From the NCBI RefSeq assembly GCF_004216695.1, contig NZ_SGXC01000003.1, forward strand, positions 992,001 to 1,056,000: a stretch of DNA of 64,000 nucleotides, in the 5' to 3' direction. Source of the stretch: Pigmentiphaga kullae. GTDB taxonomy: Bacteria; Pseudomonadota; Gammaproteobacteria; Burkholderiales; Burkholderiaceae_B. Below the pieces are notes generated by a model. The model had not been told where the DNA came from, did not search any database, and saw only the letters and a list, made by a program, of their open reading frames with translations. Positions 43,490 through 52,255 of the stretch are shown here, in pieces. A program made the position numbers and the translations under genes. The number at the start of each line of letters is the position of its first letter. Positions within the stretch are counted from its first letter, which is position 1.

Positions 43490-44511
43490 CGGCCGCCGAC
43501 TTCCGGGCGGCGCGCCGCCGCGTCCTGCTGGCCGCGGCCGTGCTGCCGCTGGCCGGGGCGGGGCCAAGTGCAAGCGCCACGTCGGACGGGCGGGCCTGGC
43601 CGGCGCGAGCCATACGGATGGTGGTCGTCTATCCGCCCGGCGGCGTGAGCGACACCATCGCCCGCATTCTGGCCGAGGAATTGTCGCGGGACCTGGGCGT
43701 GCCGGCCTGGGTCGAGAACAAGGGCGGAGCGGGCGGAAGCGTGGGGATGGAGGCCGTGGCGCGCGCGGCGCCCGACGGCCATACGCTGGCCTTTTCCGCG
43801 TTGACGCCGCTTACGCTCAATCCGCTCTTGAGCCGCCCGTCCGCGCAATACGATCCCCTGCGGGAGATCGCGCCCATTGCCGCCGTCATGCGCACGCCGG
43901 TGCTGGTGGCCGGCACGCCGGCCTTCACCGGCCGCGATTTCGCCGACCTGGTGGACCAGGCGCGGCGCAAGCCGGGGGCGATCCGCTGGGCCAGCTCGGG
44001 CATCGCCACCACGGGCCACATGGTGATGGCGCAGGTGGCCGCGGCAAGCGGCGCGCGCATCACCCACGTTCCCTATCACGGCGGCGGTCCGCAACTGAAC
44101 GATGCGCTTGGCGGCCGCTTCGAGGTGCTGTCGACCAACGTCGCGGCCCTGCAACTGGACTATGTGCGGACGGGGCGGCTGAAGGCGCTGGCGGTGGGTG
44201 CGCCCGCCAGGCTGGGCGCGCTGCCGGAGGTGCCGACGCTGGACGAACTGGGCTATCCCCAGGCCAACCTGATGTCGCTGTTCGGCCTGTTCGCGCCCGC
44301 CGGCACGCCCCGGGCGGTGCAGGAAAGCATCAACGCCGCGGTCCACCGCGTGCTGGTGGGCGGGGGGCCGCTGGCCGAGCGGCTGGAGCGCGCGTACAAC
44401 CTGTCGGCAGTGGGCAGCGTGGACGAGTTTCGCGCGGCGGTGCGGGGCGACTACGAGGCGAACCGGCGGGTGGTCGAGGCCGGTTCGCTGGGCGGCGGCC
44501 AGACGCCCTGA
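43486..44511 (+). CDS. Bug/TctC-family substrate-binding protein coupled to LysR
   Basis: The product is 341 residues, starting in an ATGA overlap with the LysR stop. A twin-arginine-like lead (ARRRVLLAAAVLPLAGAG) is followed by the Bug signature (WPARAIRMVVVYPPGGVSDTIARILAEE, AWVENKGGAGGSVGMEAVARAAPDGHT, THVPYHGGGPQLNDALGGR). HVPYHG replaces the usual HVPYKG, which could alter ligand contacts. Translational coupling to a LysR regulator suggests that the bound ligand and the inducer are related. It ends 9 bases before the convergent MFS gene. Confidence 0.9.
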   Translation: MTAADFRAARRRVLLAAAVLPLAGAGPSASATSDGRAWPARAIRMVVVYPPGGVSDTIARILAEELSRDLGVPAWVENKGGAGGSVGMEAVARAAPDGHTLAFSALTPLTLNPLLSRPSAQYDPLREIAPIAAVMRTPVLVAGTPAFTGRDFADLVDQARRKPGAIRWASSGIATTGHMVMAQVAAASGARITHVPYHGGGPQLNDALGGRFEVLSTNVAALQLDYVRTGRLKALAVGAPARLGALPEVPTLDELGYPQANLMSLFGLFAPAGTPRAVQESINAAVHRVLVGGGPLAERLERAYNLSAVGSVDEFRAAVRGDYEANRRVVEAGSLGGGQTP

Positions 44512-44520
44512 GCGGCCGCT

Positions 44521-45924
44521 TCAGCGCGTGGCGCGAGGTTCCGCTTCCCGGGCACGCAGGACGATCAGCCAGGCCGCGCCATAGGCCGCGGCGACCACGG
44601 CCAGGCCGGCCGGCAGGCTGTCCGTCCAGTCGGGCAGCGCGTGCAGCAGGCTGCCCATGACGGCGACGCCCAGCAGCGTGCCGATCTGCCGGTTGGCGTT
44701 CAGGATGGCCGCGGCGCTGTTGGCGTGCTCCTTGCCGCCCGCCTGCATCACGGTAGCGGTCATGGCGGGGATGGCGATGGCCGCGCCCAGGTTGCCGCAC
44801 ACCAGCAGCGCCATCAGCAGCCAGTAGGGCAGCGCGAGGCCATCGAAAGCGGCCACCGCCGTGGCGAGCGTGGCCAGGCCGGTGCCGGCCAGCATCGGCA
44901 ACCGCGTGCCGCGCCGGCTGGACAGGCGGCCGGACAGCAGATTGCCCAGAACCAGGATGAGCATCAACGGCATCAATTGGAAGCCGGTGTCCAGCGGACC
45001 GGCGCCGCGTGCCCGCTGCAGGTAGAGGCTGAGCAGGAACAGTTGGCCGTACACCGCGAAACTGGCCAGGGACCCCAAGGCGTTGGCGGGCAGGAAGCGC
45101 GGCGCGGCCAGCAATTGACGAGGCACCAGTGGCGCGGCGGCCTGCCGCTCGCGCCAGGCCAGCAGGGCGCCGGCCGCCAGGGCCAGGACGGTCGCCAGCA
45201 GGATGGGGAACGCGCTCCAGCCCCGCTCGGGACCCTGGATGAGCGCGTAGCACAGGGCGGCCAGCGCCGTGATGCCCAGGGCATGGCTGGCGGGATTCAG
45301 CGCGCGCGGCCGGGCCGGAGCGGGCCGCACCAGCTTCAGCGTGAGCAGCGCGCCGGCGATGCCGATGGGAACGTTGATCAGGAAGACGCTGCGCCAGCCG
45401 AAATGCGCGATCAGCAAGCCGCCCACCAGCGGTCCGGCCGCCACCGACAGCGTGACGATGGCCGACCAGAGCGCCACCATGCGCGCCCGGACGCGTTCGT
45501 CGGCATAGGTGTGGACCAGCAGGCTGAGCGAGCTGGGAACGAACAGGGAAGCGCCCACGCCTTGCGCCAGGCGCGCGCCGACCAGCGCCAGGCCGTCCTG
45601 GGCCAGGCCGCATGCCACCGAGGCCAGCGTGAAGACGGCCAGTCCCGCCAGATACACGGCACGGGCGCCCAGGCGGTCGGCCAGCGCGCCGCCGACCAGC
45701 AGCATGGCGGCGAAAGCCAGCGTGTAGCCGTCGACCACCCAGACCAGGCCCGACAGGGAAACTTCCAGGCCGCGCGCGATGTCGCTCAGCGCCACGTTGA
45801 CGACGGTGACGTCGAGCATGGCCATGATGAAGCCCACCGCCAGCGCGGCCAGCGGCACGGGGTCGGCCGATGCTTGCCGCGCGGGCGTGGGGGAAAGGGG
45901 GATGTCGGGGCAGGGATACCGCAC
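44521..45924 (-). CDS. MFS efflux transporter, DHA2 (EmrB/QacA) type
   Basis: About 467 residues from a proposed GTG at 45924 (M-RYPCPDIPLS). The frame remains open to an ATG at 46020, but that would overlap the putative operator and the regulator's promoter. The sequence shows 14 hydrophobic helices. The DHA2 motif LDVTVVNVALSDIA lies in the first helix, motif A is GALADRLGARAVYLAGL, and motif C is VTLSVAAGPLVGGLLI. It should export drugs or toxic small molecules by proton antiport. It is divergent to the LysR gene at 46056, the common layout for an inducible efflux pump and its regulator. The start remains uncertain. Confidence 0.88.
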   Translation of the reverse strand: MRYPCPDIPLSPTPARQASADPVPLAALAVGFIMAMLDVTVVNVALSDIARGLEVSLSGLVWVVDGYTLAFAAMLLVGGALADRLGARAVYLAGLAVFTLASVACGLAQDGLALVGARLAQGVGASLFVPSSLSLLVHTYADERVRARMVALWSAIVTLSVAAGPLVGGLLIAHFGWRSVFLINVPIGIAGALLTLKLVRPAPARPRALNPASHALGITALAALCYALIQGPERGWSAFPILLATVLALAAGALLAWRERQAAAPLVPRQLLAAPRFLPANALGSLASFAVYGQLFLLSLYLQRARGAGPLDTGFQLMPLMLILVLGNLLSGRLSSRRGTRLPMLAGTGLATLATAVAAFDGLALPYWLLMALLVCGNLGAAIAIPAMTATVMQAGGKEHANSAAAILNANRQIGTLLGVAVMGSLLHALPDWTDSLPAGLAVVAAAYGAAWLIVLRAREAEPRATR

Positions 45925-45990
45925 GGTGGTCGTCCGAAAAGCAGGGGAAGGCGTTATCCTAGGCGCCGGAGTGATGCGGAAAAAGGGGTG

Positions 45991-46020
45991 AAAATGCAGT
46001 TCGATGATGCAAAAATGCAT
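45991..46020. promoter_or_regulatory. Putative LysR operator between MFS and LysR genes
   Basis: ATGCA-AAAA-TGCAT (46007-46020) is a perfect dyad, and AAAATGCA occurs twice (45991-45998 and 46012-46019), 21 bases apart, that is two helical turns on one DNA face. It lies 36 bases before the LysR start. Confidence 0.5.
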
Positions 46021-46055
46021 TACCTGGCAAGGCCCGTGTCGATCATGGGGGGAGA

Positions 46056-46925
46056 GTGAACTGGGACGATGCCCGGGTCTTCCTGGCCATCCGGCGCGCG
46101 GGTACGCTGCGGGGCGCCGCGGCGCTGCTGGAGGTGGACCAGGCCACGGCCGGCCGCCGGCTTGCCGCCCTCGAAGCCGCGCTGGGCGCCCGCCTGTTCC
46201 TGCGCACGCCCGGCGGCTACGTACCCACGCCGGCCGGGGACCTTGCGGGCGCCGCCGCCGAGCGGATGGAGCAGGCCGCCGACCAGTTGCAGCGGCAGAT
46301 GCAGGGCATGGACGACAAACTGTGCGGCGTGGTGCGCGTGGCCACGTCGGACACCATGGCCAGCTTCTACGTGATCCCGGCGCTGCGGGCGCTGCGCGAA
46401 GCCCACCCGGACATCAAGGTCGTGCTGGGCACCTCCACCCAGGTCACCAACCTGACCCGGCGCGAGGCCGACATCGCCGTGCGTACGGTCAAGCCCACCA
46501 GCCCGGACCTGATCGCGCGGCGGCTGGCGCGCAGGCAGATCGGGGTCTATGCCTCGCGCGACTACCTGCGCCGCCGGGGCGAGCCCACGGTGGACGCGGC
46601 GCTAAAGGGCCACGACGTGATCCGGTACGACCGCCCGATCGGGCCGCTGGACGGCGGCCGGCTGGGCGGGGTGTCGACCGGCAATGCCCGGGTGGCGCTG
46701 GAGGTTAATTCGGGCTTGATGATGCTGGAGGCCGTGCGGGCGGGCCTGGGGCTGGGCGAGCTGGCCGTGCTGATGGCGCAGGACGACCCGGAACTGGTGC
46801 GCGTCTGGCCCGAGCGGACCGAGCGCCTGGACGTCTGGCTGGTGCTGCATGCCGACCTGAACCGCACGGCCCGCGTGCGGGCCGTGGCCGATGCCATCAT
46901 CGCCGCGTTCAAGGGCGAAGACTGA
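46056..46925 (+). CDS. LysR-family regulator, divergent to MFS transporter
   Basis: The product is 289 residues from GTG 46056, preceded by GGGGGAGA. The helix-turn-helix is GTLRGAAALLEVDQATAGRRLAALEAALGARLFLRT (about 16-51), followed by the effector domain (VVRVATSDTMASFYVIPALRALREAHPDIKVVLG). The recognition helix QATAGRRLAALE is of the subtype often found beside efflux genes. It probably controls the divergent MFS gene through the ATGCA-AAAA-TGCAT dyad. It ends 3 bases before the convergent lipoprotein gene. Confidence 0.9.
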   Translation: MNWDDARVFLAIRRAGTLRGAAALLEVDQATAGRRLAALEAALGARLFLRTPGGYVPTPAGDLAGAAAERMEQAADQLQRQMQGMDDKLCGVVRVATSDTMASFYVIPALRALREAHPDIKVVLGTSTQVTNLTRREADIAVRTVKPTSPDLIARRLARRQIGVYASRDYLRRRGEPTVDAALKGHDVIRYDRPIGPLDGGRLGGVSTGNARVALEVNSGLMMLEAVRAGLGLGELAVLMAQDDPELVRVWPERTERLDVWLVLHADLNRTARVRAVADAIIAAFKGED

Positions 46926-46928
46926 AGC

Positions 46929-47441
46929 TTACATGCCCAGCTGGAAGCGGGGCTCCATCAGCGGGTCGGGACCGGGGTGGTAGCGCGTGACCACGCCCTT
47001 GTCGGTGACGTAGACGTACATCAGCGAATTCCACACGCCGTCCTCGCGGAAGCGGTAGCCCCAGACGATCTGTTCGCCTTTCAGGCCGACGCGGGTGATC
47101 TCGGCCGGGGGGCCGAATTCGAACAACAGACGCTCGGTATCCCAGTGTCCGGAGTCCAGCATGCGGAAGCGTTCGCTGGTCAGCGCCTGGGTGGTGCCGA
47201 TGACCTTGCCGTCGGGGCCGACGTCGGTGATCCAGGCGTACTGCCCCATGGGCTGGCTGGAATAGATCAGGCGCTGGCCGCCGCCCGGCAGGGGGCGCTC
47301 CAGCGTGGGGCGGCCCAGGCGGGTGGTGACGGCCGAGCCGGATTCGCCCGGCTGGATGCCGGCCGGGCTGGCGCAGGCCGCGAGCAGCGCCGCCGTGCCC
47401 AGCAGGCAGGCGCCACGGCGCAGGAGAAGGGCGATGCTCAT
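46929..47441 (-). CDS. SmpA/OmlA-like outer-membrane lipoprotein
   Basis: About 170 residues from ATG 47441, which has AAGGTG seven bases upstream; a GTG three codons earlier lacks such a signal. The lipobox is LLAACASPAG. The mature part begins IQPGESGSAVTTRLGRPTLERPLPGG, which is the SmpA/OmlA (BamE-like) pattern of two consecutive short modules. It is then repeated as a second module near MLDSGHWDTERLLFEFGPPAEI. It may assist outer-membrane integrity or assembly. Only 34 bases separate its start from the divergent ABC-binding-protein gene, so the promoters overlap. Confidence 0.82.
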   Translation of the reverse strand: MSIALLLRRGACLLGTAALLAACASPAGIQPGESGSAVTTRLGRPTLERPLPGGGQRLIYSSQPMGQYAWITDVGPDGKVIGTTQALTSERFRMLDSGHWDTERLLFEFGPPAEITRVGLKGEQIVWGYRFREDGVWNSLMYVYVTDKGVVTRYHPGPDPLMEPRFQLGM

Positions 47442-47475
47442 ACAATTCACCTTGTTCTTGGATTGACGACCGGAG

Positions 47476-48771
47476 ATGACCGTGTTTCTGTCACGCAGGC
47501 GTGGCTATGGTTCGCTGATTGTAGGACTTGTGCTGGGGTGCGCGGGTTCCATGCCCGCCCGGGCGCAAGGCGAGGGGGGCGCGCCGGTGCGCATCGCCGT
47601 GATCGAGGCCATGTCCGGCCCGTTCGCCAATACCGGCGAGGCCATCATGCGCAACCTGCGCTTCGCGGTCGAACGCATCAATGCCCGGGGCGGCGTGAAG
47701 CTGGCCGACGGCGCCCACAGGCTGGAACTCGTTCCCTTCGACAGCAAGAACCAGGTCGACGAAGCCTTGCTGCTGCTGCGCGGCGCGGCCGACCAGTCCA
47801 TACGCATCGTCATGCAGGGCAACAGCTCGGCCGTGGCGGCGGGGCTGATCGAGGGCGTCAATCGCCACAACCAGCGCAATCCCGGCCAGCGCATGGTGTA
47901 CCTGAACTACTCGGCAGTCGATCCCGCGCTGACCAACGAGAAGTGCAGCCCCTGGCACTTTCGCTTCGACGCCAGTTCCGACATGCGGATGGCGGCCCTG
48001 ACCGAGGTCATGCGGCGCGACCGCGAGGTGCGCAAGGTCTACCTGATCAACCAGGACTACAGCTTCGGCCAGGAAGTGGCGCGCAGCGCCCGCGCCATGC
48101 TGGCCGAGAAGCGGCCCGACGTCGAGGTCGTGACCGACGAGTTCCACGCCATCGGCAAGGTCAAGGACTTCTCGCCCTACGCGGCCAAGATCCTGTCCAG
48201 CGGCGCCGACACCGTCATCACCGGCAACTGGGGCAACGACCTGACATTGCTGGTGAAGGCCGCGCGGGAAGCGGGGTTCAAAGGCAGCTTCTACACGTTC
48301 TACGGCAATGCGCTGGGCGCGCCGGCGGCGCTGGGCGAGGCCGGCGTGGGCAAGGTGCGGGCGGTGGCCGAATGGCACTACAACGCCGGCGAGCCCGGCA
48401 TGGACCGCGCCTACGATGCCTACCGGCGCATGTTTCCGCGGCCGGGCGACGACTACCTGAACGCGCGGATGCTGCACATGACCGACATGCTGGCGGCGGC
48501 GCTGGAGCGGGCGGGCAAGGTCGATGCCGTGGCCCTCGTGCGCCAGTTGTCGGGCATGCGCTGGACGGCTGAGGGGGCGGACCTGTGGATGCGGCCCGAC
48601 GACCACCAGGCCATCAAGCCCCTGTATGTCTTCACCATGCAGAAGCAGGGGGTCGGCACGGTCCGGCGCGACGTGGAAGGCAGCGGCTATGGTTTCGAGA
48701 CCACGTTGAAGGTGTCCGCGGCCGATCTGACGCTGCCCACGCGTTGCAAAATGGCAAAACTCCCGGAATAA
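47476..48771 (+). CDS. ABC transporter substrate-binding protein, branched-chain amino acid type
   Basis: The product is 431 residues. ATG 47476 lies immediately after GGAG, so GTG 47482 (six bases later, with ideal spacing) may be the real start. A signal peptide ends in MPARAQG. The type I periplasmic-binding (LivJ/Leu-Ile-Val) pattern is clear: VRIAVIEAMSGPFANTGEAIMRNLRFAVERINARGG (about 38-73), VIMQGNSSAVAAGLIEGVNRHN, and VYLINQDYSFGQEVARSARAMLAEK. It should bind an amide or amino-acid-like ligand. No cognate permease or ATPase genes adjoin it, so it relies on components elsewhere or acts as an orphan receptor. It ends just before the rpsO promoter. Confidence 0.9.
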   Translation: MTVFLSRRRGYGSLIVGLVLGCAGSMPARAQGEGGAPVRIAVIEAMSGPFANTGEAIMRNLRFAVERINARGGVKLADGAHRLELVPFDSKNQVDEALLLLRGAADQSIRIVMQGNSSAVAAGLIEGVNRHNQRNPGQRMVYLNYSAVDPALTNEKCSPWHFRFDASSDMRMAALTEVMRRDREVRKVYLINQDYSFGQEVARSARAMLAEKRPDVEVVTDEFHAIGKVKDFSPYAAKILSSGADTVITGNWGNDLTLLVKAAREAGFKGSFYTFYGNALGAPAALGEAGVGKVRAVAEWHYNAGEPGMDRAYDAYRRMFPRPGDDYLNARMLHMTDMLAAALERAGKVDAVALVRQLSGMRWTAEGADLWMRPDDHQAIKPLYVFTMQKQGVGTVRRDVEGSGYGFETTLKVSAADLTLPTRCKMAKLPE

Positions 48772-48780
48772 GGCTATACT
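48751..48780 (+). promoter_or_regulatory. Predicted promoter of rpsO
   Basis: TATACT (48775-48780) is a good -10 box; ATGGCA (48751-48756), 18 bases upstream, is a partial -35 and overlaps the end of the binding-protein gene. Transcription would start near 48787. Confidence 0.55.
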
Positions 48781-48784
48781 TCCC

Positions 48785-48879
48785 GGCTAACTTTCAGCTT
48801 TTCGTCTATTTGAAACAACTGAACGTTAGCCGTCTTAACACCCCGCCGGCCGCAGCCAGATTGAAAGCGTCGCGGCGGG
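48785..48879 (+). promoter_or_regulatory. Structured rpsO leader RNA
   Basis: Arm GGCTAACTTTCAG (48785-48797) pairs with CTGAACGTTAGCC (48819-48831) with one mismatch over 13 positions. A second stem, CCCGCCG (48842-48848) with CGGCGGG (48873-48879), follows. The leader is about 150 nt. Ribosomal protein S15 is known to repress its own translation through leader structures in other bacteria; this leader is a candidate for the same control. Confidence 0.5.
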
Positions 48880-48936
48880 ATCGTCAACTTTCACGGCAGG
48901 GCGCCTCGGCCTTGCCGCCAGTCCGAGAGGAAAAAA

Positions 48937-49206
48937 ATGTCCGTCGCCGACATCAACAAGGCCAATATCGTTACCGAATTCCAACGCGCCCAGGGTGATA
49001 CCGGATCCCCCGAAGTGCAGGTCGCTCTCCTGACCGCCCGGATCAACGAATTGACCAGCCATTTCAAAGAGCACACCAAAGACCACCATTCCCGTCGCGG
49101 GCTGCTGCGCATGGTCAGCCGTCGCCGCAAGCTGCTCGACTACCTGAAGGGCCGCAACGCCGACGCGTACCGCGCCCTGATCGAGAAGCTCGGTCTGCGT
49201 AAGTGA
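48937..49206 (+). CDS. rpsO: 30S ribosomal protein S15
   Basis: The product is 89 residues, the standard S15 length, starting [21 protein letters not shown], with GAGAGG and an A-run before the ATG. Conserved S15 segments are [50 protein letters not shown] and LIEKLGLRK. It binds 16S rRNA at the central-domain three-way junction early in 30S assembly. It is followed by pnp, the conserved gene order in many proteobacteria, with a structured intergenic RNA between. Identification is certain. Confidence 0.99.
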   Translation: MSVADINKANIVTEFQRAQGDTGSPEVQVALLTARINELTSHFKEHTKDHHSRRGLLRMVSRRRKLLDYLKGRNADAYRALIEKLGLRK

Positions 49207-49219
49207 ATTTCCAGGGGAT

Positions 49220-49266
49220 CGGAAACCCGGCGCGCGCTGCCGTCGCAGCGCCGCTCCGCGTTTCCG
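49220..49266 (+). ncRNA. Structured rpsO-pnp intercistronic hairpin
   Basis: CGGAAAC (49220-49226) pairs with GTTTCCG (49260-49266); inside, GCGCTGC (49234-49240) pairs with GCAGCGC (49245-49251) around a CGTC loop. In other proteobacteria RNase III and PNPase process a stem in this place; this is the likely equivalent, not an independent RNA gene. Confidence 0.45.
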
Positions 49267-49344
49267 GTGGTTGCCGGTTTCGTCGCTTCCTGTTCGGGCG
49301 CGACGCAGCCGGCACTCTAGCAACCCCCTTCTGAAATATGAGAG

Positions 49345-49375
49345 TGCCTGTGTCAGGGACCGCCTGTCACAGGCA
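49345..49375 (+). terminator. Hairpin with T-rich tail upstream of pnp
   Basis: TGCCTGTG (49345-49352) pairs perfectly with CACAGGCA (49368-49375) and is followed by TTTTCGTTT. It may be a partial terminator after rpsO or a processing stem in the pnp leader that mediates pnp autocontrol. Confidence 0.5.
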
Positions 49376-49413
49376 TTTTCGTTTCAGTAGGGCAATCGCA
49401 AAGGATGCCTGTC

Positions 49414-51513
49414 ATGTTCAATAAAGTCACAAAAACCTTCCAATATGGCCAGCATACCGTCACGCTCGAAACCGGCGAGGTTGCTCGCCAGGCTTCGGGC
49501 GCGGTAATGGTGTCCATCGAGGACACCGTCGTGCTGGCAACCGTGGTAGGGGCCAAGAAGGCCAAGCCCGGCCAGGATTTCTTCCCGCTCACCGTCGACT
49601 ACATCGAGAAGACCTACGCCGCCGGCCGCATCCCGGGCGGATTCTTCAAGCGCGAGGGCAAACCCTCCGAGAAGGAAACGCTGACCTCGCGCCTGATCGA
49701 CCGGCCGCTGCGTCCGCTGTTCCCCGAAGGCTTCTACAACGACGTGCATGTGGTCATCCACACGCTGTCGGTCAACCCCGAGATCGATCCCGACATCGCC
49801 GCGATGATCGGTTCGTCGGCCGCCCTGGCCATCTCCGGCATCCCGTTCAATGGCCCGATCGGCGCCGCGCGCGTGGGCTGGATCGATGACCAGTACGTGC
49901 TGAACCCCACCGCCTCGCAGCTCAAGACCTCCAAGCTGGACCTGGTCGTGGCCGGTACCGACGCCGCCGTGCTGATGGTCGAATCCGAAGCGCAGCAGCT
50001 GTCCGAAGAAGTCATGCTGGGTGGCGTGGTCTACGGCCACGAGCAGATGCAGACCGTCATCAACGCCATCAACGACCTGGTGCGCGAAGCCGGCAAGCCC
50101 GAATGGGACTGGAAGCCCGCCGCCAAGAACGACGCGCTGATCGCCTCGGTGCGCGCCGTGGCCGAGGAAGGCCTGAAGGCCGCCTACCAGATCCGCTCCA
50201 AGCAGGATCGCACCACCAAGCTGCGCGAAGTGTATGCCGACGTGCACGCCAAGCTGGCTGCCCAGGCCGAGGCCTCGGGCGCCGCGATCGACGGCGTCGA
50301 AGTGGACAACATTCTGTTCGACTTCGAAGCGCAGATCGTGCGCGGCCAGATCCTGAACGGCGAGCCCCGCATCGACGGCCGCGACACCCGCACGGTGCGC
50401 CCGATCAGCATCCGCCTGGGCGTGCTGCCCCGCGCGCACGGCAGCGCGCTGTTCACCCGCGGTGAAACCCAGGCCCTGGTGATCGCCACGCTGGGCACCA
50501 AGCAGGACGAGCAGATCATCGACGCGCTGATGGGCGAGTACCGCGATCGCTTCATGCTCCACTACAACATGCCTCCGTTCGCCACCGGCGAAACCGGCCG
50601 CATCGGCACGCCCAAGCGCCGCGAAGTCGGCCACGGCCGCCTGGCCAAGCGCGCCCTGGTGTCGCTCCTGCCCGCGCCGCAGGACTTCCAGTACACCATC
50701 CGCGTGGTGTCGGAAATCACCGAATCGAACGGTTCGTCGTCGATGGCGTCCGTGTGCGGCGGTTCGCTGGCCATGATGGACGCCGGCGTGCCGGTCAAGG
50801 ATCACGTGGCCGGCGTGGCCATGGGCCTGATCAAGGACGGCGGCAAGTTCGCCGTGCTGACCGACATCCTGGGTGACGAAGATCACCTGGGCGACATGGA
50901 CTTCAAGGTGGCCGGTACCGTCGGCGGCGTGACCGCGCTGCAGATGGACATCAAGATCCAGGGCATCACCAAGGAAATCATGCAGGTGGCGCTGGCCCAG
51001 GCCCGCGAAGGCCGCCTGCACATCCTGGAAAAGATGCGCGAAGCCCTGGAAGGTTCGCGCGGCGAGCTGTCGGCTTTCGCGCCGCGCATGCTGTCCATGA
51101 AGATCAACCCCGAGAAGATCCGCGACGTGATCGGCAAGGGCGGCGCCACCATCCGTGCGCTGACCGAGGAAACCGGCACGCAGATCGACATCTCGGACGA
51201 CGGCACCATCGTCATCTCCAGCGCCGACCTGGACCGCGCCAAGGAAGCGCAGCGTCGCATCGCCGACCTGACCGCCGACGTGGAAGTGGGCCAGATCTAC
51301 GAAGGCGCCGTGCTGCGCCTGCTGGATTTCGGCGCCATCGTCCAGGTGCTGCCGGGCCGCGACGGCCTGCTGCACATCTCGGAAATCGCCAACCATCGCA
51401 TCGCCAATATCAACGATGTGCTGAAGGTCGGCCAGCAGGTCCGCGTCAAGGTCATCGAGGCCGATGACAAGGGCCGCCTGCGTCTGTCGATGAAGGCGAT
51501 TGCGGCTGAATAA
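49414..51513 (+). CDS. pnp: Polynucleotide phosphorylase
   Basis: 699 residues from ATG 49414 ([19 protein letters not shown]), the start matching the family; ATG 49405, three codons upstream, is also possible. Domains in order: first RNase PH domain (about 12-140; [29 protein letters not shown]), helical linker, second RNase PH domain (about 325-460; with [16 protein letters not shown] and [23 protein letters not shown]), KH domain ([27 protein letters not shown]) and S1 domain ([34 protein letters not shown]). It degrades RNA phosphorolytically from the 3' end and is a degradosome component. It is linked to rpsO as usual, and a terminator lies about 180 bases downstream. Confidence 0.99.
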   Translation: MFNKVTKTFQYGQHTVTLETGEVARQASGAVMVSIEDTVVLATVVGAKKAKPGQDFFPLTVDYIEKTYAAGRIPGGFFKREGKPSEKETLTSRLIDRPLRPLFPEGFYNDVHVVIHTLSVNPEIDPDIAAMIGSSAALAISGIPFNGPIGAARVGWIDDQYVLNPTASQLKTSKLDLVVAGTDAAVLMVESEAQQLSEEVMLGGVVYGHEQMQTVINAINDLVREAGKPEWDWKPAAKNDALIASVRAVAEEGLKAAYQIRSKQDRTTKLREVYADVHAKLAAQAEASGAAIDGVEVDNILFDFEAQIVRGQILNGEPRIDGRDTRTVRPISIRLGVLPRAHGSALFTRGETQALVIATLGTKQDEQIIDALMGEYRDRFMLHYNMPPFATGETGRIGTPKRREVGHGRLAKRALVSLLPAPQDFQYTIRVVSEITESNGSSSMASVCGGSLAMMDAGVPVKDHVAGVAMGLIKDGGKFAVLTDILGDEDHLGDMDFKVAGTVGGVTALQMDIKIQGITKEIMQVALAQAREGRLHILEKMREALEGSRGELSAFAPRMLSMKINPEKIRDVIGKGGATIRALTEETGTQIDISDDGTIVISSADLDRAKEAQRRIADLTADVEVGQIYEGAVLRLLDFGAIVQVLPGRDGLLHISEIANHRIANINDVLKVGQQVRVKVIEADDKGRLRLSMKAIAAE

Positions 51514-51880
51514 GCGGTCCCCCCTACGCCCTTCGGGCGCCCAGCATGGTGAGCCCCCAGCCGCTACGCGGCAGCCCCCCGTGGGGGCGGGGACCCGCCT
51601 TGGGGCGGCCCAGCGGCGAGTCCCCCGGGCGGCACTGGCGGACCGGCGGAGCCTGATCCGCTGTGCCCTGGGTCGGGGAGGGGTGTAGTGCTGACGGCGT
51701 CCTGTGGGGCGCCGTTTTTTATTTGTGGGACGTTTCCGTCCTGTGGGGAAGCGACTTTGGCCTGTTGAACGTTATCCGACGCAAGGGAATCGAGGCGCTT
51801 CTCTAAGTGTGCGGATCCGGCGCGAACGATGGGATCGTGTTGCGATTTTCTTCACAAGCCACCGTGGTTCTACCGGGGGA
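51514..51880. repeat. Non-coding spacer with GC palindrome cluster
   Basis: This 367-base gap holds no credible gene. Its first part has three close hairpins: CGCCC-TTC-GGGCG (51527-51539), GCCGC-TAC-GCGGC (51560-51572) and GCCCCC-CGT-GGGGGC (51574-51588), plus further C/G runs to about 51640. This is like the palindromic extragenic elements of Bordetella/Achromobacter genomes. The rest holds a terminator (51694-51720) and unremarkable sequence up to the higA stop. Confidence 0.5.
51694..51720 (+). terminator. Intrinsic terminator, probably ending pnp transcription
   Basis: ACGGCGTCC and GGGCGCCGT pair (one G-T wobble) around a TGTG loop and are followed by a run of six T. It lies about 180 bases past the pnp stop, after the GC palindrome cluster. 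Confidence 0.75.
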
Positions 51881-52252
51881 TCAGGAGTTCGACGGGGGTT
51901 TGACCAGGCTTTCGGCGGGGATGCCTAGCCCTTTGTGCAGATTCCAGATCATTTGCAGCGTCAGGCCGCGCTTGCGATTCAGGATTTCGTAGACGCGGTT
52001 GCGGCGGCCGATCATGGGCTCCAGGTCTTTGGCGGTCAGGCCCGCTTGTTCCATGCGGAATTTGATCGCTTCGACAGGGTCGGGCAGGTCGATGGGAAAG
52101 TGTCTGGCTTCGTAGGCTTGCACCAGCGTAGCCAAGATGTCGAGGCGATCGCCATCCGGCGTTCCGGGTTCAGGATCGCTTTCCATGAGGCGCGAGATGT
52201 CCTTCAGGGCCATCTTGTAGTCCGCTTCGCTACGGATGGGGCGGATCTCCAT
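51881..52252 (-). CDS. higA: HigA-type antitoxin (helix-turn-helix)
   Basis: The product is 123 residues. The N-terminal half (MEIRPIRSEADYKMALKDISRLMESDPEPGTPDGDRLDILATLVQAYE) is the typical HigA lead; the C-terminal half holds an XRE helix-turn-helix (about 62-115; FRMEQAGLTAKDLEPMIGRRNRVYEILNRKRGLTLQMI). It neutralises the HigB toxin encoded 3 bases upstream and should autorepress the pair by binding the 17-base palindrome at 52570. The toxin gene comes first, as usual in higBA. Its base composition is more AT-rich than the flanks, consistent with acquisition. Confidence 0.93.
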   Translation of the reverse strand: MEIRPIRSEADYKMALKDISRLMESDPEPGTPDGDRLDILATLVQAYEARHFPIDLPDPVEAIKFRMEQAGLTAKDLEPMIGRRNRVYEILNRKRGLTLQMIWNLHKGLGIPAESLVKPPSNS

Positions 52253-52255
52253 GTC

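Noticed and set aside
44521-46020. Longest version of the MFS gene starting at ATG 46020
   Set aside because: The added 32 residues are not like an MFS N-terminus and would read through the phased operator upstream of the divergent LysR gene; GTG 45924 is preferred, though not proven.
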